Shown piece by piece: positions 21,876 through 30,405 of a stretch of 64,000 nt of DNA. The notes beneath the pieces are model-generated. The model ran no database searches. It saw only the letters and a program-made list of their open reading frames with translations, and was not told where the DNA came from. The position numbers and the translations under genes are program-made. Numbering within the stretch: the first letter of the stretch is position 1; each line of letters begins with the position of its first letter. The stretch lies in NCBI RefSeq assembly GCF_009905615.1, contig NZ_JAAAKW010000001.1, forward strand, positions 372,001 to 436,000. The letters run 5' to 3'. This DNA is from Pseudomonas sp. SLFW (GTDB taxonomy: Bacteria; Pseudomonadota; Gammaproteobacteria; Pseudomonadales; Pseudomonadaceae).

Positions 21876-21963
21876 CTGTAGGAGTGAGCTTGCTCGCGAT
21901 AGCGATTTGTCTGTGACAGATTTGAGCTAACGGAACGCATCGCGAGCAAGCTCACTCCTACAG
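21876..21963. repeat. REPIN-like inverted repeat, family 2 (copy 1)
   Basis: Arms CTGTAGGAGTGAGCTTGCTC-GCGAT and complement ATCGCGAGCAAGCTCACTCC-TACAG, about 39 bp apart, between glpK and glpR. The arm sequence differs from family 1 after CTGTAGGAG. A second copy is at 49113-49203. Confidence 0.9.
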
Positions 21964-22050
21964 GACATCATTGGACTTCAGGTTCTTTTTCCGGCTGACA
22001 GGTAATGGCTGCCTGCGGCATCATGGGCGCTCTTGCCCGAAGGAAGAAAA

Positions 22051-22806
22051 ATGAATCTGCCACCCCGTCAACAGCAGATCCTCGAGCTGGTCCGTGAGCG
22101 CGGCTACGTCAGCATCGAAGAAATGGCCCAATTGTTTGTCGTGACCCCGCAAACCATCCGGCGCGACATCAACCAACTGGCAGAGATGAACCTGCTGCGT
22201 CGTTATCATGGCGGCGCGGCCTACGATTCCAGCATCGAAAACACCGCCTACGCCATGCGTGCGGACCAGATGCGCGACGAGAAACAGCGCATCGCCGAAG
22301 CCATCGCGGCGCAGGTTCCCGATCACGCCTCGCTGTTCATCAACATCGGCACCACCACCGAATCCATCGCCCGCGCCCTGCTCAACCACAGTCACCTGAA
22401 GATCATCACCAACAACCTGCACGTGGCGTCGATCCTCAGCGGCAAGGACGACTTCGAAGTGCTGCTGGCGGGAGGGAATGTGCGCCGTGACGGCGGTGTG
22501 GTGGGTCAGGCGAGCGTTGATTTCATCACCCAGTTCAAGGTCGATTTCGCGCTGGTGGGCATCAGCGGCATCGACGAAGACGGCAGCCTGCTGGATTTCG
22601 ATTACCAGGAAGTCCGCGTCTCCCAGGCGATCATCGCCAATGCGCGCCAGGTCATTCTGGCGGCGGACTCCAGCAAATTCGGCCGCAACGCCATGGTACG
22701 CCTGGGCCCGATCACCCTGATCGACTGCCTCGTCACCGACCAGCCCCCCGCGCCGGCACTGGCGCAACTGCTGACGCAGAATAAGATTCGGCTGGAAGTC
22801 GTTTAA
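22051..22806 (+). CDS. glpR: Glycerol-3-phosphate regulon repressor GlpR (DeoR family)
   Basis: Transcriptional repressor released by glycerol 3-phosphate. The 251-residue protein has the N-terminal DeoR winged helix ([20 protein letters not shown], then [15 protein letters not shown] as recognition helix) and the C-terminal sugar-phosphate sensor domain ([34 protein letters not shown]). The ATG at 22051 follows an AAGGAAG ribosome site; six extra codons upstream are possible but less likely. GlpR-like operators stand before glpK and glpD. Confidence 0.96.
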   Translation: MNLPPRQQQILELVRERGYVSIEEMAQLFVVTPQTIRRDINQLAEMNLLRRYHGGAAYDSSIENTAYAMRADQMRDEKQRIAEAIAAQVPDHASLFINIGTTTESIARALLNHSHLKIITNNLHVASILSGKDDFEVLLAGGNVRRDGGVVGQASVDFITQFKVDFALVGISGIDEDGSLLDFDYQEVRVSQAIIANARQVILAADSSKFGRNAMVRLGPITLIDCLVTDQPPAPALAQLLTQNKIRLEVV

Positions 22807-22832
22807 GCCCCTTTCGTAGTGCCTCACCTTCA

Positions 22833-22923
22833 TGTGGGAGCGAATTCATTCGCGACGCGGTGGTACATCCGACAAGCCTGCATCGGATGTACAGGCCTCT
22901 CGCGAATGAATTCGCTGCCACAG
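22833..22923. repeat. REPIN-like inverted repeat, family 1 (copy 2)
   Basis: Left arm TGTGGGAGCGAATTCATTCG, right arm ending CGAATGAATTCGCTGCCACA (one change, CTG for CTC). The middle contains GGTACATCCGA and TCGGATGTACA, itself an inverted repeat. Between glpR and the glpD operators. Confidence 0.9.
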
Positions 22924-23055
22924 AGTGCAGCGTTTCTCCCGGTCAGCAGCGGGAGCCTTTACGCGCTGTTTCATGTTCGCTTTTGTTCCTTTCCCCTTCC
23001 TCCCATCAGTATTTTCAATCAATACCGAGTGGTGGCCTCGGTCTTATTGCGTTAC

Positions 23056-23095
23056 TATTTTCGAAAATGAACGTAAATGTTCGAATTCGCCAATA
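23056..23095. promoter_or_regulatory. Two adjacent GlpR-like operators before glpD
   Basis: Sites 23056-23075 (TATTTTCGAAAATGAACGTA) and 23076-23095 (AATGTTCGAATTCGCCAATA) match the GlpR consensus at about 17 and 18 of 20 positions. As at glpK, the two sites abut with a 20-bp period. They end 34 bp before the glpD ATG. Confidence 0.72.
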
Positions 23096-23129
23096 TCGAA
23101 CGTGACCGAATTCTCGACAGGAGGCCCCG

Positions 23130-24668
23130 ATGGCCCATTCCGCCTTGCCCACCCCACCGCTTTCCGAGGTTTATGACATTGCCGTGATCGGCGGTGGCAT
23201 CAATGGCGTCGGGATCGCAGCGGATGCATCGGGACGCGGCCTGTCAGTGTTCCTTTGCGAAAAGGATGACCTCGCCAGCCACACCTCGTCGGCCAGCAGC
23301 AAGCTGATCCACGGCGGCCTGCGCTACCTCGAACATTACGAATTCCGTCTGGTGCGTGAGGCGTTGGCCGAGCGTGAAGTGCTGCTGGAGAAGGCGCCAC
23401 ACATCGTCAAACCCATGCGGTTCGTGCTGCCCCACCGCCCGCATCTGCGCCCGGCGTGGATGATCCGCGCCGGTCTGTTCCTTTATGACCACCTCGGCAA
23501 ACGCGAAAAGCTGCCCGCGTCGAAAAGCCTGCGCTTCGGCGCCAACAGCCCGCTCAACGCCAGCATCACCCGCGGTTTCGAATATTCCGATTGCTGGGTC
23601 GATGACGCCCGCCTCGTGGTGCTCAACGCCATGGCCGCACGGGAAAAAGGCGCGCACATCCACACCCAGACCCGCTGCCTCAGTGCCCAACGCAGCAACG
23701 GCCTGTGGCACCTGAACATGGAACGCGCCGATGGCAGCCTTTTCTCCATTCGTGCCAGGGCGTTGGTGAACGCGGCCGGCCCATGGGTCGCCAAGTTCAT
23801 TCGCGAAGATTTGAAGCTGGAGTCGCAATATGGCATTCGCCTGATCCAAGGCAGCCATTTGATCGTGCCAAAACTGTACGACGGCGAAAACGCGTTCATC
23901 CTGCAGAACGAAGATCAGCGCATCGTCTTCGCGATTCCGTACCTGGAGCGGTTCACCATCATTGGCACCACCGATCGCGAATACACCGGCGACCCGGCCA
24001 ACGTGGCGATCACCGAAGGCGAGACCGATTACCTGCTGAAGATTGTCAACGAACACTTCAAGAAGCAGCTGAGCCGCGACGACATCATCCGCACTTATTC
24101 CGGCGTGCGCCCGCTGTGCAACGACGAATCCGACAACCCGTCGGCGATCACCCGCGACTACACCCTGTCGCTGTCGGGTGGCGCGGGCGAGCCGCCGATC
24201 CTGTCGGTGTTCGGTGGAAAACTGACGACCTATCGCAAGCTGGCGGAATCGGCGATGCAACAGCTGGCGCCGTTCTTCACCCAGATGCGCCCGAGCTGGA
24301 CCGCCAAGGCGAGCCTGCCGGGTGGGGAAAACATGACCACGCCAGCGGCCTTGGCAGCTGAGTTGCAACAACGCTCCCCTTGGCTGCCTGCAGACCTCGC
24401 CAAGCGTTGGTCGATCACCTACGGCTCGCGCAGCTGGCGCATCATCGAGGGCGCGCAAGGGTTGGCGGATTTGGGCGAACACCTCGGTGGTGGCCTTTAC
24501 AGCCGCGAGGTGGATTATCTGGGCAGCGAAGAATGGGCGACGAAAGCTGACGACATCCTGTGGCGTCGGACCAAGCTCGGCCTGTTCACCACGGCGGAAG
24601 AACAGCAGAACGTGCAGGCGTATCTCGATAAAGTGGCGCGCAACAAAAGCGCTATAGAAGCTGCCTGA
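23130..24668 (+). CDS. glpD: Aerobic glycerol-3-phosphate dehydrogenase
   Basis: Membrane-associated FAD enzyme that oxidises glycerol 3-phosphate to dihydroxyacetone phosphate and feeds electrons to quinone. The 512-residue protein has the N-terminal dinucleotide-binding motif VIGGGINGVG at 19-28, the GlpD signature HTSSASSKLIHGGLRYLE, and the mid-domain GTTDREYTGDP. Its C-terminus is helical. The ATG at 23130 has AGGAGG 7 nt upstream. It completes the glpK-glpR-glpD set and has its own operator pair. Confidence 0.98.
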   Translation: MAHSALPTPPLSEVYDIAVIGGGINGVGIAADASGRGLSVFLCEKDDLASHTSSASSKLIHGGLRYLEHYEFRLVREALAEREVLLEKAPHIVKPMRFVLPHRPHLRPAWMIRAGLFLYDHLGKREKLPASKSLRFGANSPLNASITRGFEYSDCWVDDARLVVLNAMAAREKGAHIHTQTRCLSAQRSNGLWHLNMERADGSLFSIRARALVNAAGPWVAKFIREDLKLESQYGIRLIQGSHLIVPKLYDGENAFILQNEDQRIVFAIPYLERFTIIGTTDREYTGDPANVAITEGETDYLLKIVNEHFKKQLSRDDIIRTYSGVRPLCNDESDNPSAITRDYTLSLSGGAGEPPILSVFGGKLTTYRKLAESAMQQLAPFFTQMRPSWTAKASLPGGENMTTPAALAAELQQRSPWLPADLAKRWSITYGSRSWRIIEGAQGLADLGEHLGGGLYSREVDYLGSEEWATKADDILWRRTKLGLFTTAEEQQNVQAYLDKVARNKSAIEAA

Positions 24669-24712
24669 TTTCTCACCGGCACCACTCGACCGGCGGACAC
24701 GCCTCGGCCTCT

Positions 24713-24802
24713 CTGTGGGAGCGAATTCATTCGCGCATGATCCGACAGGCGATGCATCGTCATCGTCTGTAACCTCTTTCGCGAATGAATTCGCTCCCAC
24801 AG
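24713..24802. repeat. REPIN-like inverted repeat, family 1 (copy 3)
   Basis: Arms CTGTGGGAGCGAATTCATTC-GCG and GCGAATGAATTCGCTCCCAC-AG enclose a core with CGATGCATCGTCATCG. It follows glpD. Confidence 0.9.
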
Positions 24803-24840
24803 ACAGCGAGCGTTTTACCTGATTCATCCACACACAGGCA

Positions 24841-24885
24841 TTCGGTTTTCCGAACACCCCTCTCTCGCCTATTCGGCATTCCGTA
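24841..24885. promoter_or_regulatory. Paired AauR-type activator sites upstream of aatJ
   Basis: Perfect dyad TTCGG-TTTT-CCGAA at 24841-24854 and near-perfect TTCGG-CATT-CCGTA at 24872-24885, 31 bp apart (three helical turns). They sit 75-120 bp before the -24 element at 24960. TTCGG-N4-CCGAA is, as I recall, the AauR/GltR recognition pattern in P. putida. AauR is encoded downstream at 30406. Confidence 0.75.
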
Positions 24886-24959
24886 CGACTCATCCTCCCT
24901 CTATCGCAACAATAAAATAAAATTCCTTTATTTTCAGTGAGTTAAAACGTGTCACATGC

Positions 24960-24976
24960 TTGGCATGACTCATGCT
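24960..24976 (+). promoter_or_regulatory. Sigma-54 promoter of aatJ
   Basis: TTGGCATGACTCATGCT: GG at 24962-24963 and GC at 24974-24975 with the invariant 10-bp gap. It lies 127 bp upstream of the aatJ ATG. The rest of the 434-bp gap holds the REPIN and the activator dyads. Confidence 0.75.
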
Positions 24977-25102
24977 CTACACTCAATCACGATTGCTCCG
25001 ATGTAGCGTGCCGCCTGAATTGGGCCGCCGTTGTAGCGTTCTGAAACCGATAGGGCCGACCCAACACGGACCCATAAGAAAAACAAAGTCGAGGAGAAAC
25101 AG

Positions 25103-26020
25103 ATGCGTATCGTTCCCCACATTCTGGGCGTTGCCATTGCTGCAGCCGCTTTGATCAGCACCCCAGTGTCCGCCGCCGAGCTGACCGGCACCCTGAAAAA
25201 AATCAACGATTCCGGCACCATCACCCTCGGTCACCGCGACTCGTCCATTCCGTTCTCGTACATCGCTGATGCTTCCGGCAAACCTGTCGGTTACTCCCAC
25301 GACATTCAGCTGGCCATCGTCGAAGCGATCAAAAAAGACCTGAACAAGCCAGATCTGAACGTCAAGTACAACCTGGTCACTTCTCAGACCCGTATCCCGC
25401 TGGTTCAGAACGGCACTGTCGACGTTGAGTGTGGTTCGACCACCAACAACGCCGAGCGCGCTCAGCAAGTCGACTTCTCCGTCGGCATCTTCGAAATCGG
25501 CACCAAGCTGCTGACCAAAGTCGGTTCGCCGTACAACGACTTCGATGACCTGAAAGGCAAGAACGTCGTGACCACCGCGGGCACCACGTCCGAGCGCATC
25601 ATCAAAGCGCTGAACGCTGACAAGCAGATGGGCATGAACGTCATCTCCGCCAAAGACCACGGTGAGTCCTTCCAGATGCTGGAATCGGGCCGTGCCGTTG
25701 CGTTCATGATGGACGACGCACTGCTGGCAGGCGAAATGGCCAAGGCCAAGAAGCCAACCGACTGGCACGTGACCGGCACCCCGCAATCCTATGAAATCTA
25801 CGGCTGCATGGTTCGTAAAGACGACCCGGCGTTCAAGAAAGCCGTGGACGACGCGATTGTCGGCCTCTACAAGTCGGGCGAGATCATCAAGATCTACGAC
25901 AAGTGGTTCACCCAGCCAATTCCTCCAAAAGGCCTGAACCTGAGCTTCCCGATGAGCGAAGAGCTCAAGAAGCTGATCGCCAACCCGAACGACAAGCCAG
26001 CGCCGGACAAGAAGGCTTAA
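25103..26020 (+). CDS. aatJ: Glutamate/aspartate ABC transporter periplasmic binding protein
   Basis: Periplasmic solute-binding protein of the acidic amino acid uptake system (GltI/AatJ). The 305-residue protein has a signal peptide (MRIVPHILGVAIAAAALIST, cleavage after VSA) and the SBP family 3 body: LKKINDSGTITLGHRDSSIP, SQTRIPLVQNGTVDVECGST, and a Lys-rich C-terminus. GAGGAG precedes the ATG. It is first in aatJ-aatQ-aatM-aatP and is driven by a sigma-54 promoter with AauR-type sites. Known homologues take up glutamate, aspartate and their amides. Confidence 0.95.
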   Translation: MRIVPHILGVAIAAAALISTPVSAAELTGTLKKINDSGTITLGHRDSSIPFSYIADASGKPVGYSHDIQLAIVEAIKKDLNKPDLNVKYNLVTSQTRIPLVQNGTVDVECGSTTNNAERAQQVDFSVGIFEIGTKLLTKVGSPYNDFDDLKGKNVVTTAGTTSERIIKALNADKQMGMNVISAKDHGESFQMLESGRAVAFMMDDALLAGEMAKAKKPTDWHVTGTPQSYEIYGCMVRKDDPAFKKAVDDAIVGLYKSGEIIKIYDKWFTQPIPPKGLNLSFPMSEELKKLIANPNDKPAPDKKA

Positions 26021-26135
26021 GCCCTTCGCTCCGTTATCACAAAAAGATAAGCCTGATTTCCGGGGACGTAATAAGTCCCCGGAAGCCGCTGCCTCTGGCA
26101 TGCGCGCATAACGATCGATCAGAGGGGAGACCCTG

Positions 26136-26882
26136 ATGAATTACAACTGGGACTGGAGCGTATTCTTCAAGTCCACCGGCGTCGGCACCGAGACCTATCT
26201 GGACTGGTATGTATCCGGTCTGGGCTGGACCATCGGCATCTCCATCGTCGCCTGGATCATCGCGTTAATCCTGGGCTCAGTGCTCGGGGTGATGCGCACG
26301 GTGCCCAATCGCATCGTGTCTTCCATCGCCACGGTTTACGTGGAAATTTTCCGTAACGTGCCACTGCTGGTGCAGCTGTTCATCTGGTACTTCCTGGTGC
26401 CGGATCTGCTGCCTGAGAACCTGCAGGAGTGGTACAAGCAGGACCTGAACCCGACCACCTCGGCCTTTCTGAGCGTTGTCGTGTGCCTGGGTCTGTTCAC
26501 CGCCGCACGGGTTTGCGAACAAGTGCGCACCGGTATCCAGGCGTTGCCTCGCGGCCAGGAATCCGCCGCACGCGCCATGGGTTTCAAACTGCCGCAGATC
26601 TACTGGAACGTGCTGCTGCCGCAGGCTTACCGGATCATCATCCCGCCGCTCACCTCCGAATTCCTCAACGTGTTCAAGAACTCGTCGGTGGCCTCGCTGA
26701 TCGGTCTGATGGAATTGCTGGCCCAGACCAAACAGACCGCCGAGTTTTCCGCGAACCTGTTCGAAGCCTTCACCCTCGCCACCCTGATCTACTTCACGCT
26801 GAACATGAGCCTGATGCTGCTCATGCGTCTGGTCGAGAAGAAAGTCGCCGTGCCGGGCCTGATCTCTGTGGGAGGTAAATAA
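26136..26882 (+). CDS. aatQ: Glutamate/aspartate ABC transporter permease (GltJ-type)
   Basis: Inner-membrane permease of 248 residues in the His/Glu/Gln/Arg family. It has several membrane helices and the EAA-type cytoplasmic loop GIQALPRGQESAARAMGFKL with Ile/Pro-rich continuation (QAYRIIIPPLTSEFLNVFKNSS). The ATG has GGGGAGACC just upstream. Its stop shares one base with the aatM start (TAATG), so the two permeases are translated together. Confidence 0.95.
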   Translation: MNYNWDWSVFFKSTGVGTETYLDWYVSGLGWTIGISIVAWIIALILGSVLGVMRTVPNRIVSSIATVYVEIFRNVPLLVQLFIWYFLVPDLLPENLQEWYKQDLNPTTSAFLSVVVCLGLFTAARVCEQVRTGIQALPRGQESAARAMGFKLPQIYWNVLLPQAYRIIIPPLTSEFLNVFKNSSVASLIGLMELLAQTKQTAEFSANLFEAFTLATLIYFTLNMSLMLLMRLVEKKVAVPGLISVGGK

Positions 26883-27547
26883 TGGACTTCTCTGGAATCA
26901 TCCCCGCCATTCCCGGCATGTGGAACGGTATGGTCATGACCTTGCAGTTGATGGTCATGGGCGTGGTCGGCGGCATCATCATCGGGACCCTTCTGGCCCT
27001 GATGCGCCTGTCGTCGAGCAAGTTGCTGTCGCGCATCGCCGGTGCCTACGTCAACTATTTCCGCTCGATCCCGCTGCTGCTGGTCATCACCTGGTTCTAC
27101 CTGGCGGTGCCGTTCGTGCTGCGCTGGATCACCGGCCAGGACACCCCGGTCGGCGCGTTCACCTCCTGCGTCGTGGCCTTCATGATGTTCGAGGCCGCGT
27201 ACTTCTGCGAAATCGTCCGTGCCGGTGTGCAGTCGATTTCCCGTGGACAGATGGGTGCCGCGCAAGCGCTGGGCATGACCTACGGCCAGATGATGCGCCT
27301 GATCATCCTGCCGCAAGCGTTCCGCAAGATGACCCCGCTGCTGCTGCAGCAGAGCATCATTCTGTTTCAGGACACCTCGCTGGTTTACACGGTCGGTCTG
27401 GTGGACTTCCTCAACTCAGCCCGTTCCAGCGGCGACATCATTGGCCGTTCCAATGAATTCCTGATCGTCGCGGGTCTGGTGTACTTCACGATCAGCTTCG
27501 TGGCCGCGCGTCTGGTCAAGCTCATGCAGAAAAGGTTAGCCGTATGA
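26882..27547 (+). CDS. aatM: Glutamate/aspartate ABC transporter permease (GltK-type)
   Basis: Second inner-membrane permease, 221 residues, paired with AatQ. It shows the same family loop ([20 protein letters not shown], followed by [20 protein letters not shown]) and N-terminal hydrophobic segments starting at [18 protein letters not shown] ribosome site GGGAGG lies inside the end of aatQ. The stop overlaps the aatP start (ATGA). Confidence 0.95.
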   Translation: MDFSGIIPAIPGMWNGMVMTLQLMVMGVVGGIIIGTLLALMRLSSSKLLSRIAGAYVNYFRSIPLLLVITWFYLAVPFVLRWITGQDTPVGAFTSCVVAFMMFEAAYFCEIVRAGVQSISRGQMGAAQALGMTYGQMMRLIILPQAFRKMTPLLLQQSIILFQDTSLVYTVGLVDFLNSARSSGDIIGRSNEFLIVAGLVYFTISFVAARLVKLMQKRLAV

Positions 27548-28278
27548 TTTCCATCAAAAATATCAACAAGTGGTATGGGGACTTCCAAGTGCTGACCGAT
27601 TGCAGCACTGAGGTCAAAAAGGGCGAAGTGATCGTGGTGTGCGGCCCGTCCGGTTCGGGCAAATCGACCCTGATCAAGTGCGTCAACGCGCTGGAACCGT
27701 TCCAGAAAGGCGACATCGTGGTCGATGGCACCTCCATCGCCGATCCGAAGACCAACCTGCCGAAACTGCGTTCCCACGTGGGCATGGTGTTCCAGCATTT
27801 CGAGCTGTTCCCGCACCTGACCATCACCGAAAACCTGACCATCGCGCAGATCAAGGTGTTGGGCCGCAGCAAAGAAGAAGCCACCAAAAAAGGCCTGGCC
27901 CTGCTGGAGCGCGTCGGCTTGTCGGCTCACGCTCATAAGCACCCTGGCCAGTTGTCCGGCGGCCAGCAGCAGCGCGTGGCGATTGCCCGTGCGCTGGCGA
28001 TGGACCCGGTGGTGATGCTGTTCGACGAACCGACCTCCGCCCTCGACCCTGAAATGGTCAACGAAGTGCTGGACGTGATGGTACAGCTCGCCCACGAAGG
28101 CATGACCATGATGTGCGTGACCCACGAAATGGGCTTCGCCCGAAAAGTGGCCGACCGCGTGATCTTCATGGACAAGGGGCAGATCATCGAAGACTGCGTC
28201 AAGGACGAATTCTTCGGCGACGTCAGCGCCCGTTCCGAACGCGCTCAGCACTTCCTGAACAAAATCCTGCAGCACTAA
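27544..28278 (+). CDS. aatP: Glutamate/aspartate ABC transporter ATPase
   Basis: Cytoplasmic ATPase of the importer, 244 residues. It has Walker [10 protein letters not shown] at about 35-43, Q-loop [12 protein letters not shown], signature [15 protein letters not shown], Walker [16 protein letters not shown] and H-loop [11 protein letters not shown]. It belongs to the GlnQ/GltL group and ends the aatJQMP operon about 100 bp before the sensor kinase aauS. Confidence 0.96.
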   Translation: MISIKNINKWYGDFQVLTDCSTEVKKGEVIVVCGPSGSGKSTLIKCVNALEPFQKGDIVVDGTSIADPKTNLPKLRSHVGMVFQHFELFPHLTITENLTIAQIKVLGRSKEEATKKGLALLERVGLSAHAHKHPGQLSGGQQQRVAIARALAMDPVVMLFDEPTSALDPEMVNEVLDVMVQLAHEGMTMMCVTHEMGFARKVADRVIFMDKGQIIEDCVKDEFFGDVSARSERAQHFLNKILQH

Positions 28279-28382
28279 CCAGATCTGCCTCACGAGGGCA
28301 ATGCCCCAAAAGGGCAAAAAACCACTGGCTGTCTGTGTCGCTATCAATGACACGGGCAGCTGGTCGGTCCAGGACGACTGTG

Positions 28383-30275
28383 ATGAAATGCGATCCACCT
28401 CTTAGCGCGCCGCCATCACTTGCCGTGAAACCCCGCCTGATACGCCACCTGTTTCTGCCGCCGCTGATCATTCTGCTGATGATCGCGCTCGGCTACGTCA
28501 CTTATCTGTACAGCGAAAAGAACGGCATCAAGGCCCTCGGCGAAAACGGCGAACGGCAGCTCGAACTGCACGCCCGCACCGTCGAAAGCGAAATCAACAA
28601 ATACAACTACCTGCCCAGCGTGCTGGAGCTCGAATCCAATGTCTCGGACCTGCTCAACGACCCGTCACCGGAGTTGCGCTCGAAGGTCAACGATTACCTG
28701 GAAGGCCTGAATCGCCGCAGCCGCAGCCGCGCGATCTACGTCCTCGACACCACCGGCCGCGTGCTGGCCACCAGCAACTGGCGCGACGCCGACAGCTATC
28801 TCGGCGAAGACCTGTCGTTCCGCGCCTATTACCAGGACGCGATTCGCGGGTTGCCGGGCCGCTTCTACGGCATCGGCAGCACCACCGGCGAGCCGGGTTA
28901 TTACCTGGCCCACGGGCTGGAAGAGAAAGGCAAGATCATCGGCGTCGCCGTGATCAAAGTGCGCCTCGAAGCGCTGGAAGAACGCTGGCAACGGGCGCGT
29001 CTGGAAGCCTTTGTCAGCGACGAAAACGGCATCATTATTCTGTCCAGCGACCCGGCGCGACGGCTGAAATCGGTTCGCCCCCTGACTCCGCAAATCAAGG
29101 AGCGTCTGGCCCGCAGCCTGCAATATTACTGGTGGCCGCTCAACGAGCTGGTGCCGTTGGAACGTGAGCTGATCGCCGACGGGGTCGAGAAGCTGACCTT
29201 CCCGGCCAACGTCAGCGTCGACCACGAACACACGGCCGTCAGCTACCTCGCGCAAACCCGGGACCTGGCCGACACGCCGTGGCACCTGACGCTGCTGACT
29301 CCGCTAGAGGATTTACGGCGTGAAGCGGCCAATCAAGGCATGCTGGTGGCCGTGGCCTGCGCGCTGGCGATGTTTCTGCTGATCGCCTGGAACGAGCGGC
29401 GCAAGGTAATTTCGACCCGCCTCGCGGCCCGTGAAGCGCTGGAAGAAGCCAACAACGAACTGGAGCGTCGGATTACCGAACGCACCGCCGACCTGCGCGC
29501 CAGCAACGAGCGGCTCAAGGGTCAGATTCGCGAGCGGCGTCAGGCCGAAGAAACCTTGCGACAGGCCCAGGACGAATTGGTGCAGGCGGGCAAACTCGCG
29601 GCCATCGGACAGATGTCCACCAGCATCGCTCACGAGCTGAATCAACCGCTGGCCGCTTTGCGTACGCTGTCCGGCAACACGGTGCGGTTCATCGAACGCG
29701 GTGCGCTGGATACGGCGAGCACCAACCTGCGCACGATCAACGACCTGGTCGATCGCATGGGCCGCATCACCGCCAGCCTGCGCGCTTTTGCCCGACGCGG
29801 GGAAGACAAGGGCCAGGCCTCGCTGGCCAAAGCGGTGGATGCGTCATTGCAGGTGCTCGGCGGACGTCTGGAAAACAGCGCGCTGGAATTGCATCAGGCC
29901 TTCGACGACGTCGAACTCGCCATCGACCAGACGCGCCTGGAGCAGATTCTGGTCAACCTGATTGGCAACGCGCTGGACGCCATGCAGGCGCAACCGCTGC
30001 CGGTGCTGTGGCTGCAAGGCGACCTGTGCGAAGGCCGTTACCGCCTGCGCGTGCGCGACAACGGCCATGGCATCGACGCCGAAGCGCGCAAGCATTTGTT
30101 CGAACCGTTTTTTACCACCAAGCCCGGCGAACAAGGGCTGGGGCTGGGCTTGACCCTCTCCGCCAGCCTCGCAGCCGCCGCCGGTGGCAGTTTGAACGCC
30201 GAAGACCCGGCCGAAGGCGGCACGATGTTTGTGTTGGTGTTGCCGTTGGTGGACGGGGGGGCGGCGAAGGTATGA
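28383..30275 (+). CDS. aauS: Sensor histidine kinase AauS (DctB-like)
   Basis: Membrane sensor of 630 residues. A first membrane helix (LFLPPLIILLMIALGYVTYL, about residues 21-40) is followed by a periplasmic double-Cache-type region to about 310 (ESEINKYNYLPSVLELES, GRVLATSNWRDADSYLGEDL). A second helix (MLVAVACALAMFLLIAW), a coiled coil, the HisKA box with phosphoacceptor His in TSIAHELNQPLAALRTLSGN and an HATPase domain (NLIGNALDAM, NGHGIDAE, GLGLGLTLS) follow. This is the layout of DctB, AauS and MifS. Position beside aatJQMP and aauR indicates sensing of external acidic amino acids. A repeat element separates it from aauR. Confidence 0.92.
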   Translation: MKCDPPLSAPPSLAVKPRLIRHLFLPPLIILLMIALGYVTYLYSEKNGIKALGENGERQLELHARTVESEINKYNYLPSVLELESNVSDLLNDPSPELRSKVNDYLEGLNRRSRSRAIYVLDTTGRVLATSNWRDADSYLGEDLSFRAYYQDAIRGLPGRFYGIGSTTGEPGYYLAHGLEEKGKIIGVAVIKVRLEALEERWQRARLEAFVSDENGIIILSSDPARRLKSVRPLTPQIKERLARSLQYYWWPLNELVPLERELIADGVEKLTFPANVSVDHEHTAVSYLAQTRDLADTPWHLTLLTPLEDLRREAANQGMLVAVACALAMFLLIAWNERRKVISTRLAAREALEEANNELERRITERTADLRASNERLKGQIRERRQAEETLRQAQDELVQAGKLAAIGQMSTSIAHELNQPLAALRTLSGNTVRFIERGALDTASTNLRTINDLVDRMGRITASLRAFARRGEDKGQASLAKAVDASLQVLGGRLENSALELHQAFDDVELAIDQTRLEQILVNLIGNALDAMQAQPLPVLWLQGDLCEGRYRLRVRDNGHGIDAEARKHLFEPFFTTKPGEQGLGLGLTLSASLAAAAGGSLNAEDPAEGGTMFVLVLPLVDGGAAKV

Positions 30276-30310
30276 CGTACTTTTCGGACATTACCGTCGG
30301 CCGAAAAAAA

Positions 30311-30374
30311 TTCGCGGATGAATCCGCTCCCACAGGGAAATGCATGCTGTCTGTGGGAGCGAGTTCATTCGCGA
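30311..30374. repeat. REPIN-like element with reversed arm order
   Basis: TTCGCGGATGAATCCGCTCC-CACAG at 30311-30335 and CTGTGGGAGCGAGTTCATTC-GCGA at 30351-30374. The family-1 arms point outward, opposite to the other copies, with only 15 bp between. It lies within the aauS-aauR intergenic gap. Confidence 0.85.
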
Positions 30375-30405
30375 TGAAGGCAACGCTGACGCATTGGATT
30401 TGCAC

